DNA of 64,000 nt, from contig NC_088299.1 of assembly GCF_032854445.1 (NCBI RefSeq), positions 13,385,608 to 13,449,607 on the forward strand. The letters run 5' to 3'. The position numbers were made by a program, and so were the translations under genes. This document shows, one piece after another, positions 11,219-23,215 of this stretch. Each line of letters starts with the position of its first letter. Within the stretch, counting starts at the first letter, position 1. This DNA is from Liolophura sinensis. Its lineage: Eukaryota > Mollusca > Polyplacophora > Chitonida > Chitonidae. The notes under the pieces are model-generated. The model did no database searches, was not told the origin of the DNA, and saw nothing but the letters and a program-made list of their open reading frames with translations.

Positions 11219-11680
11219 TGTGGCCGAGGTGTTCAGGGCGCTAGTGCGGTGCAATGATTTATTTATGTGATTGTTGTTTTACGCCGTACTAAAGAACATT
11301 TCACTTATACGACAGCGGCCAGCATTATGGTGGGAGGAAACCGGGCAGAACCGGGGCAAACCCAGGGATCATTCGCAAGTTACTGCAAAGACCTTCCCAC
11401 GTACGACCGGAGAGGAAGTCGACATGAGCTGGAGCGGTGCAATGACCCAGGAGCCTCTCACCAATAAGGTTATGTCCAGCTCATATTGGCTTCCTCTCTG
11501 GCCGTACGTGGGAAGGTCTGTCAGCAGTCTGTAGATGGTCGCTGGTTTCCCTCGGACTGTGCTCAATTTCCTGCTGGCAACCATCGTATAAGTGAAATGC
11601 TCTTGAGTAAATAAGAAAATATAACTGAAAAATTCTTGAGCACAGCGTTAAACACCAACCAATCATTTAGTCTATCCGTC
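11219..11680 (+). mobile_element. SINE-A copy, interrupted by another SINE-A
   Basis: The tRNA-like head (CTGTGGCCGAGGTG.. GCGCTAGTGCGGTGCAATGA) is cut at 11257 and resumes at 11434 with GCGGTGCAATGACCCAG, continuing through the body (GGCTTCCTCTCTGGCCGTAC) to a tail with TTAAACACCAACCAATC. Confidence 0.8.
11258..11433 (-). mobile_element. 5'-truncated SINE-A inserted into SINE-A
   Basis: Minus-strand SINE-A body with its AAAT-type tail at 11258 (TTTATTTATGTGATTG), lacking the tRNA head. It is flanked by the identical 12-mer GCGGTGCAATGA at 11246-11257 and 11434-11445, a clean target-site duplication made from the host SINE. Confidence 0.88.
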
Positions 11681-12194
11681 AATCAATAGGCGACGACCAA
11701 CTTGATTTTACTGACACCACCGTGTGGAAGAAATTAAACCATGAAATTAAAAATGTACCAATTCTCTAACAGTAAAAGAAGGGCAGTACCCTGCATTTCT
11801 GTCCTCTCTAGCTATGTTAAATGTGATAACAACACAGTAGTTCAATAGTCCAATAAATTGCGATAAACATCACTGCAATTCTGCTTAGGTCATGGTGAAT
11901 TGTGTGACCATTTGTCAGTGTCACACTGTCGTCGCAGATCTGCATTTACCCTCTATGCTCTACGATTTAAATCATATTAACATAAAGAGACACCTTTTTT
12001 TTCTATTACTGTAAGGTGTATATAATTCAAGCATATTCTGAAGACATTATTCTGTGTAGACTTTTTGTGAGGCCTTGAAGAAATTTAAAAATGTGCATAA
12101 ATTGCACTGAAAGTTGCCGTTAGCGAAAAGGTTGAGGAATTAGGTTAGTGTCAACAACATGAATGTGAAGCGTTGGCCTGGATTTGGGTTAACT
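11681..12194. other. Upstream of the pathogen-related gene; repeat D remnant
   Basis: At 11895-11962 there is an inverted remnant of repeat D (GTGTGACCATTTGTCAG), and at 12126-12146 a copy of the small GAAAAGGTTGA.GAATTAG repeat. No gene is seen. Confidence 0.5.
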
Positions 12195-12299
12195 GAGGGT
12201 TTATAAATAGAGGCAGAGCGTGGCTGGTTGGAATAGACTTAGCTAGGCACACATCTACCTACCACCTACTACACCACATCTTTTACCTTACCTGCGAGA
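12195..12299 (+). promoter_or_regulatory. TATA promoter and 5' UTR of the pathogen-related-like gene
   Basis: TATAAATAGAGG starts at 12202, 98 bp before the ATG. With usual spacing, transcription would start near 12230-12235, giving an unspliced leader of about 65 nt. The context GCGAGAATGG has a purine at -3. Confidence 0.6.
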
Positions 12300-12506
12300 A
12301 TGGGGAGTCCTGACGATGCACCTGTGAGGAAATATATGGACGACCCAGACATTGAGTGGAAGGTCGGAAAGCCAGATTACACAGCTGTAAATGCAAAGTA
12401 TATGAAAGAGAAGCTTAATAAGCACAAAGCAGATTCGGTGGAAAAGTTGGTGGAAAACCTAGTGAAAACCTGGGAAATGGAAAGTTCCCATAAAGGCAAC
12501 CCAAAG
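12300..12506 (+). CDS. Pathogen-related protein homologue, exon 1
   Basis: Encodes residues 1-69 (MGSPDDAPVRKYMDDPDIEW...) and ends ...GNPK at AAAG/GTAAGA, phase 0. The blocks IEWKVGKPDYTAVN and LVENLVKTWEMESSHK match the N-terminal signature of the plant 'pathogen-related protein' family (PR protein first described in barley), a small group with an NTF2/SnoaL-like cone fold. Joined to the exons at 26634 and 28455 in matching phases it gives a complete 220-residue protein. There is no signal peptide or membrane segment, so it should be intracellular. The biochemical activity of the family is not established as far as I know. It has its own TATA box. Confidence 0.85.
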
Positions 12507-13044
12507 GTAAGATTTATCTATTTCAAAGGATATTCTTTATGAAAGTGACAATTTTACGCTTTGAAATGTTTAGTCTTGCTGAAGATCAGCAAAAATGATG
12601 TATGTTTTCTATAGGGTTAAAAATGCTTGAATCATCAACAGAAAGCCGACATTCTGACACTGTGATAGAGACAAGTAGCAAAATGACAAATTTCGCTGTG
12701 TACTGTGATATAGACAAGTAAAAAAATGGCAAATTTTGCTGTGGAGCATAGAAATCTAACACCTTCGTTGTTCAAATCTTTGCTGACATATGTTAGAGTC
12801 TCAAATACATGGCACGGCTAAAGGAATGTAGGGCAATATACAGTCATGAATTACATGTAGCAGGCGATTTTACACAGGACATAAGTGACCCAGAAACCTG
12901 GTGAGACAGACTATGGAAGATGGATGAGGCCACTCGTGTTTTTGGTTTTGCCAACTCTCGTCTTCTCGACCCCCGCATATTAATAGACGTGAATTAAAAA
13001 CGCAAGTGACTGCAACCGGTGTACCGATATAGGACAATATTGGC

Positions 13045-13165
13045 ACAAGCCTAGAGAGTAAAACCAGAAGCGATGACAGCGTGATAGCTGTCAAATGGTT
13101 ACACTTAACCGGTGAAATACGGTCTCTTGCCAGTTTACTTCAGTCAGGGTTTTCTTCTAACTGTT
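13045..13165 (+). repeat. Dispersed repeat D
   Basis: Shares AGAGAGTAAAACCAGA, CGGTGAAATACGGTCT and TTTTCTTCTAACTGTTT with copies at 36361-36490 and 48350-48745, and inverted remnants at 11895, 39330 and 41655. No coding capacity or clear termini. Confidence 0.65.
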
Positions 13166-15147
13166 TAAGTAAAAGAAAGCTAAAATATAGAGGGTCATCA
13201 TAAAGACAAGTGAAAACTTTGCGTAAAGATACTTTTTTTATTTTGTTAGATTTTTTGAACAGTGTTAACAGGCATTCAAATATTTGAATTCTATGGTTGG
13301 CTTTAGGAGCCATTCTGACGGTATCTACGAACTCTGACGTTAGATCACTTTTTTCCTGATATATAATAGAAGGAAGAAATCTCTGTGTACATTATTTCAG
13401 TAATCTTTTAGTCATGATAAAAAAGAGTTATTCCAACACTCAGGGTGGTGATTAGGCTTGGATAAACTTCCTGTTACTAAACTCTGAAAGTATGATCCAT
13501 AAACCCCACCTTGGAATTAAAATTTTTGGTTTTAGATTTTTGTAAAGAGAGATAAAGGCGCCCAAACGTTTGAAGTGGTCTATTATATTTTAGGTATTTT
13601 CCTTTCATGTAAATGCATAAAAAGTAGTAATTTACACGCCCCTCCTGTCAGATTCCTGATTTGTGTTGAAAATTTATTCTATAATTTATTATTTGTGGGA
13701 GTATATATACGAGAACAGAATCTCTTTCATACCCTAACAGAAATTGTGATTTCATCCACCAGTTAGATTTGTTAAATCTGGTTCACGATATTCACCAAAA
13801 AGTACTGGAAAGATGCTGCTAACTTACAGTAAATGTTTCACATATACAAGATGACCTAAGGTATATTGACTTGATTTAGTGATCTTTTACACTGCGTAAG
13901 TAACAGTCAGTAAACATATAGATGTTCAGGTACGGGTATATCCTACTCTCCTCCCAAATAGCTGAACGTTAGAGCTAAGTCATTACTTTACTAAAGCAAA
14001 AAAAGTTTAGCAAGTTATATGCAAATCTTTACATTACAAAAGTAAACGTATATTTCATCTGAAGTGAAACATTTAATGGAAAACAGATGCACCCTTTTCA
14101 GTAAACGTTTACGGAAAAATCGTAACAGTTCTTAGTTAAGTCTGGTATTGGTGTATGGTCAACGAACTATCCCGTTTAAAAATCATACCATTTTCATTTT
14201 TGTGAGTTGCTTGACCGAGATATCACAGGTCCAAATAAGTCAAATTGAGAAAATGTGAAGGGTCGCCATATTTTTAGATTTAGCGAACTGACGCGAGTTA
14301 TTTCAGTATAACCCGAGAACGCAGTTATTTTCGCGACCACTGTTTTACCGTTCAGTCATATGAGCCTGGAGTATAATGACGCGACATGGTGTTTTCCCTT
14401 AACATGGCGCACCCCATGGCTTCGTAAAAATGCTGGATTAAAAGTTGGTTTATAGATTTACCAATGACGTTAGAACAGCATGTCTGTGACCATTTAGGTC
14501 TCTTTCCACCCGTCTTTCGAAGTAAGTAAGGTTAAATTATTTCTTGTCTTTTCTTTTAAAGTGGACGCAAAGATTTCAGTAAGGCCCGTTCTGTCACATC
14601 ACGTGTGGCACAGGTCTGGGGATATCACAGTTCATACGTGGGCCTATATTGTGAATCAAGACACCTACAATTTAAATGTTTTGCTCTGTAAGGTTTCAAA
14701 TTTCTACAGTAATTCTTTACTGCAAAACAATATAAAAACCGTAATTTAAGGTCTTTCCAGTTCTGACTTTGGCTTTTCAAGCCCTTGCAATTTTTGACTT
14801 CTGCCAGCCCAGGCCCGTATTTTATCACCACTATGACATTCCGTTTACCATTACACCTTTAGCCTGTCCTAAGATTTGGTATATACACCGAATCGCAAGT
14901 CATTCAGGTTTTAAATTAAGATGTGAAAACCAGGTCAACAATAATCCAGACGTTGAATCGATAACTCAAACAAACAACCACCATGGTTCATATACTCGAA
15001 CCTCCGACAAGATACGTGCTTGTTGTTTTAATGTTCTAGGTGGATTCTTGCCATGCAGGTGACTTTTGTTTGGAATTTCTTTAATATTCGTTTGTTCTGT
15101 TTTTGATTTATTTTTACCTTCAATTATGTTGACACCTTGCCACATGT

Positions 15148-15347
15148 GTCTCACAAATGAGGTCGGTGTGAGTTCAATTCCAGCTCATGCTGGCTTCGTC
15201 TCTGATCGTACGTGGGAAGGTCTGTTAGCAACCTGCAGATGATTGTGGGCTTCCCTAGAGCTCTGGCCGGTTACCTGCCTCCATAAAACTTGCCTAAGTG
15301 AAGGATTATTGAGTACGGCGTATTCGGGTAATTAAATAAATAGAGAC
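15148..15347 (+). mobile_element. SINE-A copy, 5'-truncated
   Basis: Starts inside the tRNA head (CACAAATGAGGTCGGTG), keeps the B-box-like GAGTTCAATTCC, body and tail (TGAGTACGGCGTATTC.. AATAAATA). Confidence 0.75.
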
Positions 15348-16544
15348 CTTTAGAAGTTACAAGTACACACTTGTAACTTGTAACTTCAGTCTTGCATTAG
15401 ATTATCTATTCTAACTGTTCTAAAAGTCTAACTAAAGTCTGTATTAAATAAATAGATTTTTGTTAACTGCATGCATATCTTTCAAACCTTGACGAAAGTC
15501 CGAATATAAACGCAACAGACGCACCTTTTACTTGTCACTATCAAATGTTCCAAAGGCTGGATTATTGTTTCCCGAATATAACATTTCTATTGACCGGATA
15601 AGTTGAGGATTGAGTGGTATGTCACACGCTAGGGCAAACTCGAATTGTAAATGAAATTTTGGATCGTGGATGAGACAGGGCCCCTGCTCCGCATGAAGTA
15701 CTTTGTCTGGCTACCTCTGCTGTGTTCATCTTGGAACACAGTCTTCTACGGCGACAATAATAAAATCATGAAAATGTGACACACATTTCTCCGCATCAAG
15801 AATGTCTTTAAGAATTCATCAATGTATAAGCGTGGAGGGACTTGCGAAATCATTAAAATCTGTCTTTATTGAAATTGTAAAAACATAGTTGTTCGACGTA
15901 TAAGTGGAGAGGTACATACGTCGTTCACGTACAATAAGTTTGCGTACGTGCGACACAATCAGGCCCCTTACACCATACACCCACACTATCTGTGTTACAA
16001 AAAAAACAACCTGCTCAGACCTGTTCATTACACCTCGTGTCTAATTCTTCACGCTTTGGTAAGTGTTTACTGGCATACAAATCTATTTAACCGGATTTGT
16101 CAGCGGCCCGTGCATAGACCACATTGTGGTTTGTTTCACGATTTCTTAAGAAACACACTCCAGAACTGCATACCACTCCAACGGTTTAAAACCCCCGCAA
16201 GTCAAGAGAAAATCGCTCGTTTATGCAAGTTTGTGAATTAGGCTATGTCACTGGGCGGTGGCCTAAGAGTAATAAACGCCGACGAGGTATCTTTTTAGCT
16301 GACCTAGCTCACGGGGTACCTTTTCTCGGATGAAAGGCGAACTGACCATTTTTCTCTCACAACGACTGAGTACTACGTTAAAGCATGAGCTGCACAGCTT
16401 GGACTGGAATTACTTTAGGTAGAAAGATATACCATTCTATCTATAAAATGTCGGCCACTGTTTCAAGCTCAGCGCGTGTCCAAACAACCTCATCACGCAT
16501 CAGTGAAAACTCCCTGTATTTCCTGTTGGCTAATCAGTTCTCTC

Positions 16545-16803
16545 TACACTCAAAAAATTAATCTGTAAAATTTAACACACACTCTGTTCTGCGAGTGATG
16601 CTAGAATATACTTTGTTATTGCAGCAGATTATTCTGTAAATACAATCCACACATTCTGTTAATTCAACATAACGATTCTATTAGATTAACAGAATATTAT
16701 GTCAAATGTGAAAACAATATTACCTTCTCATAACAGAATACATTCTAGCATCACTCAGATAACAATCTTTCTTTTAAACTTACCAGATTCATTTTAAAGT
16801 GTA
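16545..16803. mobile_element. Palindromic MITE, family E (type copy)
   Basis: The ends are inverted repeats (CACTCAAAAAATTAATCTG against AGATTCATTTTAAAGTG read in reverse). Inside is a near-palindrome: GAGTGATGCTAGAATATAC and TTATTGCAGCAGATTATTCT on one side, mirrored by GTATTCTAGCATCACTC on the other. There is no coding frame, so it is non-autonomous. Confidence 0.7.
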
Positions 16804-17734
16804 ACTACATGTATATCTCTATAACATCTGTTTCATTCTTCCTAGTTTGGCTTTGATAAATGTTCACCTGGTCTACAAAGCCACAGTTATGTTAAATTAT
16901 GGCCACAGTCAACGGTCGATATGAAAAGTAACACGTTATCCAAGAAGCTTAGGCAACGGGGTGAAATGAGCAACATTCTTGTCTTTGAACTACATAAAGC
17001 CTTAGTCAACATGAAGATATTTGAACTGCCGACACTCCAGTCTTATCCGCAGGCGTCATTCAGTTTTCATGACGGCAATCATCTTGACCTAAGACGGGAA
17101 CAATATGGGGTTTCAAGGATTTTGATTAGCGGGGGTGGGGGGTGTCAACTATCCAAGCTCACAAGGTGAGGGGCCAAAGGCTCCATTGACCCGAAGGCTC
17201 TTGTGGTCCTTAGACAGCTTTGAACGAAACTCGATCTTTCCTCGGCCACAAACATAACAATGAGTGCAACCTTAGGATGTATGCCGACATCTCACATTTT
17301 AATACAGCTGTGATGGTCATTTTTTTTACCAAGTGCACTGACAAGAGATGTGCTGAAAACTGATCTTAGATCCAAAGCACACATGTAAATCCGTCCAAGA
17401 TTATCAAAGACAGCGTGAGGACAGCCTGAACGACCATTGTACTGTACATGTATCCTTCACTCACAAAGGCCTGTGTTATATTTTTTAGATAAAAATTGAC
17501 CTCACCTGACCCGACCAGTGGTCATCACATTTGGGTTATTCTTATCGGAAGATACACTAAACAAAATATCTGCAGACAAATTTGACATTTTCCCACGTGC
17601 AACACACGTGCATGGCTCTTGTTTTTATATATCCGGGCCTCCTTATTCTAATGCCTTCGCGCGATCTTAGAGGCCTTCCAGACTCGCCTGTGTAAGAATG
17701 CTTAATGTTTGACTCTCAGTTTTATAGGAATCCA

Positions 17735-18385
17735 CCAGACTCGTAACATACAATCATGCTTATGTTTAATACTAATGCATGTACATAAGCATGATTATGT
17801 TTGATACTTAACATTGTTCATATATAAACATGCCTATACTAGGCACTTAATGATGTGTACACATAAACATGCTTATGTTTAGCACTTGACGCTGTGTTTA
17901 TATAAACATTGTTTATGTTTGACACATAATATTATGCATATATAAGCATGTTTATTATAAAACTTGATATTGTGCAAATATAAGCGTGTTAAATGTTTCA
18001 CACTTAATGTTGTGCGAATATAAACATGTTTAACATGCTTAACGTACGTAATGTTTACGTATATGTGCAGCTGCATGCTTAATGTTCGTCTCTATAATGC
18101 TATACATATATAAAACATGCTTAATGCGGGGCACTTAATGTTGTACATATATAAGCATGCTTAATGTTTTCCTCAGTGTTGTACATATATAAGCATACTT
18201 AGTGTTTGTCTCATAATGCTGTTAATATATAACCATGCTTAATGTTTGTCTCATAATGCTGTACATACATAAGCATTGATAATGCTTGTCTCATAATGTT
18301 GTACATATATGAGCACGCTTAATGTTTTCCATATATAAACGTACGTAATGCTTGTTTCTTAATGTCTACATATATGAACTTAATG
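17735..18385. repeat. Degenerate minisatellite, about 40-bp unit, about 15 copies
   Basis: Units are built on TACATATATAAGCATGCTTA and ATGTTTGTCTCATAATG, with much drift and several GCATGC-type mini-palindromes. Confidence 0.8.
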
Positions 18386-18459
18386 CTGTTTGAGCACCCG
18401 TCTGGAACACGTAGTTAAATGGCCAGCCGGGCCAGGGTTAAACATTCAGAATTGCAATT

Positions 18460-18636
18460 TCATACAGCTGTATAGATGTAATTCCATGGCGTAGCACACG
18501 GCCTACAGGAGATAGCCATAAATGGAAGTTCTTCATCTGGTGTCCGTGTAGCGTGATTATAGGTGGGGTTCGTGTCACCGGCACGCCATTCCGATGAGGC
18601 AGCATTGTAAACATCCAGGGACACGTGATCGGCCTT
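18460..18636 (-). CDS. Possible terminal coding exon, unidentified
   Basis: After an acceptor (TCTCATTGCAG) on the minus strand, a 58-codon frame reads KADHVSLDVYNAASSEWR... and ends in WNYIYTAV-stop. Base composition is richer in GC than its surroundings and third positions look codon-like, which is why I keep it. A second overlapping frame is also open here (117 codons, 18438-18791), so it could be chance. I recognise no family and see no partner exon, and it would lie antisense in the intron of the pathogen-related-like gene. Confidence 0.25.
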   Translation of the reverse strand, partial: KADHVSLDVYNAASSEWRAGDTNPTYNHATRTPDEELPFMAISCRPCATPWNYIYTAV

Positions 18637-19254
18637 CTGCAATGAGACACCATCATAGCATGACCGGAATAATGTTCAATGCGGTACTTAAACCACGTAC
18701 GAGCAAACAAAATGTATGCCGAAGACAAGTCTAATTCAAGGCACTTATCCTCATTTGCAAGACAACCATAGAAGTGTAGCGTCCAGTACACAGATGCTTA
18801 TTATACTCGTATATGTAGAAATCCACACGCAGGAATGTCTGTCTACATAGATGCACTCGTGGATCATGTGTATGTTGATAAATACGGAATTCAATAGGAT
18901 TTTGTGGTCTGAATTTGTAAAGACATCGAGCACGGTTTTGTTAAGTTTTCAGCGAGTGTATGTAGATTGTAGTGTACAGCCTGGATATGCACATACTGGG
19001 CGGCCGACAAAAAAATGCCTCATAATATCGAAAGTGCAGTTGGCTCCATTCAAACACCATATTATTTACTTTCAGGGAAATGTATAGGAAAAAGTCATTA
19101 TCACACACACACCATTGAAAACTGTATCTTAAAATATCTTCGCTTTTTTTTTTACAAAAGTTTCTTGAATAGAATTAAACGCGTATAAAATTTAAATAAC
19201 GTGCGCTTTATAAACGATATTTATATTGTTCGTCGTTACAAATTAAGGTGCTTG

Positions 19255-19530
19255 GATTTCATTCGCAATGACACGCGAGGTGCGGGTTCTAATCCGCCTT
19301 GGGCAGATAATTTTTTAGATTTTGTTGATTTCCCCGCCCTCGCTGTTGGGCTGGGTAAATGGCGGTGGTCGGCTCAGTTTAAGAGTCGTTTAATAGGCTA
19401 CTTGTTTCCCACAAGTATGGTGCACATATCTGTACGTCCACACGTGACAAAGTTCGTCGGTAACCTGCCGAAGGCTAGTGGTTTACCCCAGGCAATCGGA
19501 ACCCCCAATACTCACTCTTGGTATAAATGA
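19255..19530 (+). mobile_element. Older SINE (family C type), relic
   Basis: It has a B-box-like GTGCGGGTTCTAATCC followed by a body shared in part with the copy at 38205 (TCTGTACGTCCACACGTGA..AAGTTC) and a tail-like ATAAATGAAAGAATCATGG. Limits are approximate. Confidence 0.5.
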
Positions 19531-19701
19531 AAGAATCATGGCTTTAAAAAAGAATCAAATAAGTTACATTGTTGGGCTTCTTATTTTTCATTCTTTTTTT
19601 TTTTTTTACCTGAACTTAGCAAAGAGTGCTGAACGGCCCCAAAACTGGGTAGTGGTGTGTTCTGTGCACACGGCAATTTCATGTCCGTACCACCTGGTCT
19701 A

Positions 19702-19968
19702 TTTATTTATTTATTTGATTGGTGTTTTATGCCGTACTTAAGAATATTTCACTTACACGACGGCGGCCAGCATTATGGTGGGTGGGAAACCGGGCACAGC
19801 CCGGGGGAAACCCACGACCATCCGCAGGTTGGTGATAGACCTTCCCACGTACGGCCGGAGAGGAAGCCAGCATGAGCTGGACTTGAACTCACAGCGACCG
19901 CATTGGTGATACACTCCTGGGTCATTACACTGCACTAGCGCGCTAACCAACTGAGCCACGGAGGCCCC
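19702..19968 (-). mobile_element. Full-length SINE-A with target-site duplication
   Basis: Complete copy on the minus strand. The head reads GGGCCTCCGTGGCTCAGTTG with the A box, then GAGTTCAAGTCC as B box, then the SINE-A body and an AAAT-rich tail. It is flanked by CCACCTGGTCTA (19690-19701) and CCACCTGGTATA (19969-19980), a 12-bp duplication with one mismatch. Best reference copy for the family in this window. Confidence 0.9.
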
Positions 19969-20564
19969 CCACCTGGTATAGAGCCACGTGATACAACGCA
20001 GTAATAACCTGCACTGTGCTGCACAACAGTTGAACGGTGATGAGTGGCAGATTCCTGATACTGTACATGTTATCACCACTGGTCGCTTGTGAGCCAGACT
20101 CCGTACCGTGCGATAGCCATATACACTTACCGTGTCGTGCAGGCTGTTGTGCTGTAGTACAATACTTAAAATCCTGCATGCGGTACAGTGTGGTGAGCTT
20201 TCGGATTAATACCATGCGTTAACCGCGCGGAGAAGTGCGGTGAAGGTTTTATATTGTCTACGTTCAGCTATGAGCAAAATTATTATGAAGTAGTTTACAT
20301 AATGTGCATTATGGCGGTAAATGCCTGGTTAAGAGCAAAAAAGCCATTTTCTTGACGCGATGGACGCCTAAAACTTGATCAGAACGGTACAGACGCCCAT
20401 TTTAAGACTGAACTTTTTGAAAGCATATATAAGAAGTAAAAGCATTTTATATTCAGATTTCAGTGGTGTGTTTTTAGACGATAACTTTCATTTTGTTTTT
20501 TCTTTTAAATTAAAATGCGTTGTATATCATGAAGTTCGCTGAAGACTACTTCCCTTCCATCAAT

Positions 20565-20820
20565 ATGATAACATAACTGTGGCATCAACATGATAACAAC
20601 TGTATTATCAATATGATAACATCTCTGTCACATAAATATGATAACATCTCTTTCACATCAATATGATAACATAACTGTGGCATCAACATGATAACAACTG
20701 TATTATCAACATGATAACATCTCTGTCACATAAATATGATAACATCTCTGTCACATAAATATGATAACATCACTGTCACATAAATATGATAACATCACTG
20801 TCACATCAATATAATAACAC
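20565..20820. repeat. Minisatellite, about 25-bp unit, about 10 copies
   Basis: Units of the form ATGATAACATCTCTGTCACA with TAAAT or TCAAT linkers. A longer block (CATAACTGTGGCATCAACAT) occurs twice, so there is a higher-order period of about 120 bp. Confidence 0.85.
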
Positions 20821-20835
20821 CAATATCCTTCAGTG

Positions 20836-21440
20836 GGCCTCCAGTGACCTACTGGTTAGAATGCCAGTGCGGCGCAATGCCCCCGGAGCCTGTCACCAAT
20901 GAGGTCGTACCGGCCCAGATAACAAAGTTGGTAGAGCGTCCGCTTCGGGACCGGTAGATCCAGGATCAAGTCACACCTAAGACTTTAAAAGAGGAAGTTG
21001 TAACTTGCTCGCTTGGCGTTCAGCATGAAGGGCATAGTGCAACGACTGGTTGACCCGTATCAGTATAATGGCTCGGGCGGGGCGGCTCAGTGAAGCAGCA
21101 CTAAATAAAAGAGCGGTGGAAATCCGTCCTGCTACAAGGAGGCACATTACATGTACATGCACCCTAATGATTCCTTCGTCGTCATATGACTGAAAAATTG
21201 TTGAGTACGACGTTAAACCCACTCACTTATCACTTAAAGCACTTAAAGCACTCACTCACCCAATGAGGTCGCTATGAGTTCAAAACCAGCTCATGCTGAC
21301 TAGCTCTCTGGTCGTACGTACGAAGGTCTGATAGCAACCTTCTTGTGGTCGTGGGTTTCTGCCATGTTTCCTGACAACCTGGGAGCCGTCGCATAAGTGA
21401 TATATTCTTGAGTATGGTGTAAAACACCAATCTAAGAAAT
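20836..21440 (+). mobile_element. SINE-A split by a SINE-B
   Basis: The head (GGGCCTCCAGTGACCTACTGG.. AATGAGGTCG) ends at 20907 and the rest resumes at 21260 with CCAATGAGGTCGCTATGAG, running to GTAAAACACCAATCTAAG. Confidence 0.82.
20908..21259 (+). mobile_element. SINE-B nested in SINE-A, with target-site duplication
   Basis: Near-complete SINE-B with head GTTGGTAGAGCGTCCGCTTC, body and tail (TTGAGTACGACGTTAAACCC, then CACTCACT/CACTTAAAG repeats). The 12-mer CCAATGAGGTCG occurs at 20896-20907 and again at 21260-21271. Confidence 0.88.
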
Positions 21441-21555
21441 AACTAAATGTTATTAAAAGGATTGCATTGTTACCGCCAGATTGTCGGTGTAGGTGTGACA
21501 GACAGTGTATGTGACACACAGTAGGCCTATATGTGCAGACTCATTGGGATAATAT

Positions 21556-21645
21556 CCCATAACATACAGATAATTATCCCATAACATACAGATAATTATC
21601 CCATAACATACAGATAATTATCCCATAACATACAGATAATTATTA
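21556..21645. repeat. 22-bp tandem repeat, 4 copies
   Basis: Near-identical units of CCCATAACATACAGATAATT plus AT. Very little divergence suggests recent expansion. Confidence 0.95.
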
Positions 21646-22129
21646 CATATTTATATGCTCGGGTGAAGCCCTTTCCCCTGAGAAATCCACAAACACAAAA
21701 CTCCTTGATCCTGATGCTGTTGCAAGACCATTTGAAACTATAGCAGTAAAACAACTTAAGACACGCGACTGAAATCACACCTACACGATCTGACAAGATC
21801 AGCAGATCTGCATGCATACCATGTGGTCGATATAGGCTCACTTGGTGGTTAAAGAGAGACAATTAAGTCCGTCTAATTATGCTTACACATGTCATCGTTT
21901 GAGATTCATTCTGTTCCATTTAGTTTGCCGATGCATGTGCCTTTGAGAAGATGGCTCATTCTATATCACCGTTACGTAACCTTACTCACGTATAGCCTTT
22001 TACAAAGGCAGCTTCGCAGGGCTCTAACATAACATATATAGATCATTGTATTATAATGTTATTATAGTCTTCAATTCATACCAGGAACATACACAATCTT
22101 TCAAATCGCATGAAAATCGAAATTTAGTA

Positions 22130-22315
22130 GATTTCCCCGTCTCACTGCTCCCACTCATGTGGTCTTATCTGTAGGTCACATGTGGGAGGGTTCGTTAGTA
22201 ACAGGACGGTGAATTATCACCTGACACTTCAGTTTCCTCCATTCAAAATAGTAACCGCCTATCGCATGACTGAAAAATTCCTGAGTGTGGCGTAAACAAC
22301 AAGCTGCTATTTATT
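22130..22315 (+). mobile_element. SINE-A-like relic
   Basis: Diverged body (GGTCACATGTGGGAGGGTTC, TTTCCTCCATTCAAAATAG) and tail (AAAAATTCCTGAGTGTGG). Confidence 0.5.
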
Positions 22316-22364
22316 TTTTGTAGGCACACAAAAAACACTTGTGTTGAAATCTAACACAACAACT

Positions 22365-23215
22365 TGTGTTATTTCATTCAATACGGAAATGCTTTACTAC
22401 AACACAAACATGTGTTAAATAAATGTGAAGTACACATGTTTGTGTTGCGTTAAATCAGTGTGAAGTACACATGTTTGCGTTGTGTTAAATCAGTGTGAAG
22501 TACACATCTTTGCGCTGTGTTAAATCAATGTGAAATACACATCTTTGCGTTGTGTTAAATAAATGTGAAGTACACATGTTTGTGTTGTGTTAAATCAGTG
22601 TGAAGTACACATGTTTGCGTTGTGTTAAATCAGGGTGAAGTACACATCTTTGCGTTGTGTTAAATCAGTGTGAAGTACACATGTTTGCGTTGCGTTAAAT
22701 CAGTGTGAAGTACACATGTTTGTGTTGCGTTAAATCAGTGTGAAGTACACATGTTTGTGTTGTGTTAAATCAGTGTGAAGTACACATGTTTGCGTTGTGT
22801 TAAATCAGTGTGAAGTACACATGTTTGTGTTGTGTTAAATCAGTGTGAAGTACACATGTTTGCGTTGTGTTAAATCAGTGTGAAGTACACATGTTTGCGT
22901 TGTGTTAAATCAGTGTGAAGTACACATGTTTGCGTTGTGTTAAATCAGTGTGAAGTACACATCTTTGCGTTGTGTTAAATCAGTGTGAAGTACACATGTT
23001 TGTGTTGTGTTAAATCAGTGTGAAGTACACATGTTTGCGTTGTGTTAAATCAGTGTGAAGTACACATCTTTGCGTTTTGTTAAATCAGTGTGAAATACAC
23101 ATATTTGCGTTGTGTTAAATCAGTGTGAAGCACCCATGTTTGCCTTGTGTTAAATCAATGCGAAGTACTCATGTTTGCGTTGTATTAAATCAACGTGAAG
23201 TACATATGCTTGTGT
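22365..23215. repeat. 35-bp minisatellite, about 24 copies
   Basis: Units of CAGTGTGAAGTACACATGTT followed by TGCGTTGTGTTAAAT. Variation is restricted to a few positions (TGCG/TGTG, ATGTT/ATCTT, TGTGTT/TGCGTT), and edge units are more diverged than central ones. No stable protein frame: 35 is not a multiple of 3. Confidence 0.95.

Noticed and set aside
19657..20079. Several 70-110-codon frames on both strands
   Set aside because: All fall in the SINE-A at 19702-19968 and recur at other SINE copies.
22365..23215. CRISPR-like array
   Set aside because: The units are contiguous with no unique spacers; this is an ordinary eukaryotic minisatellite.
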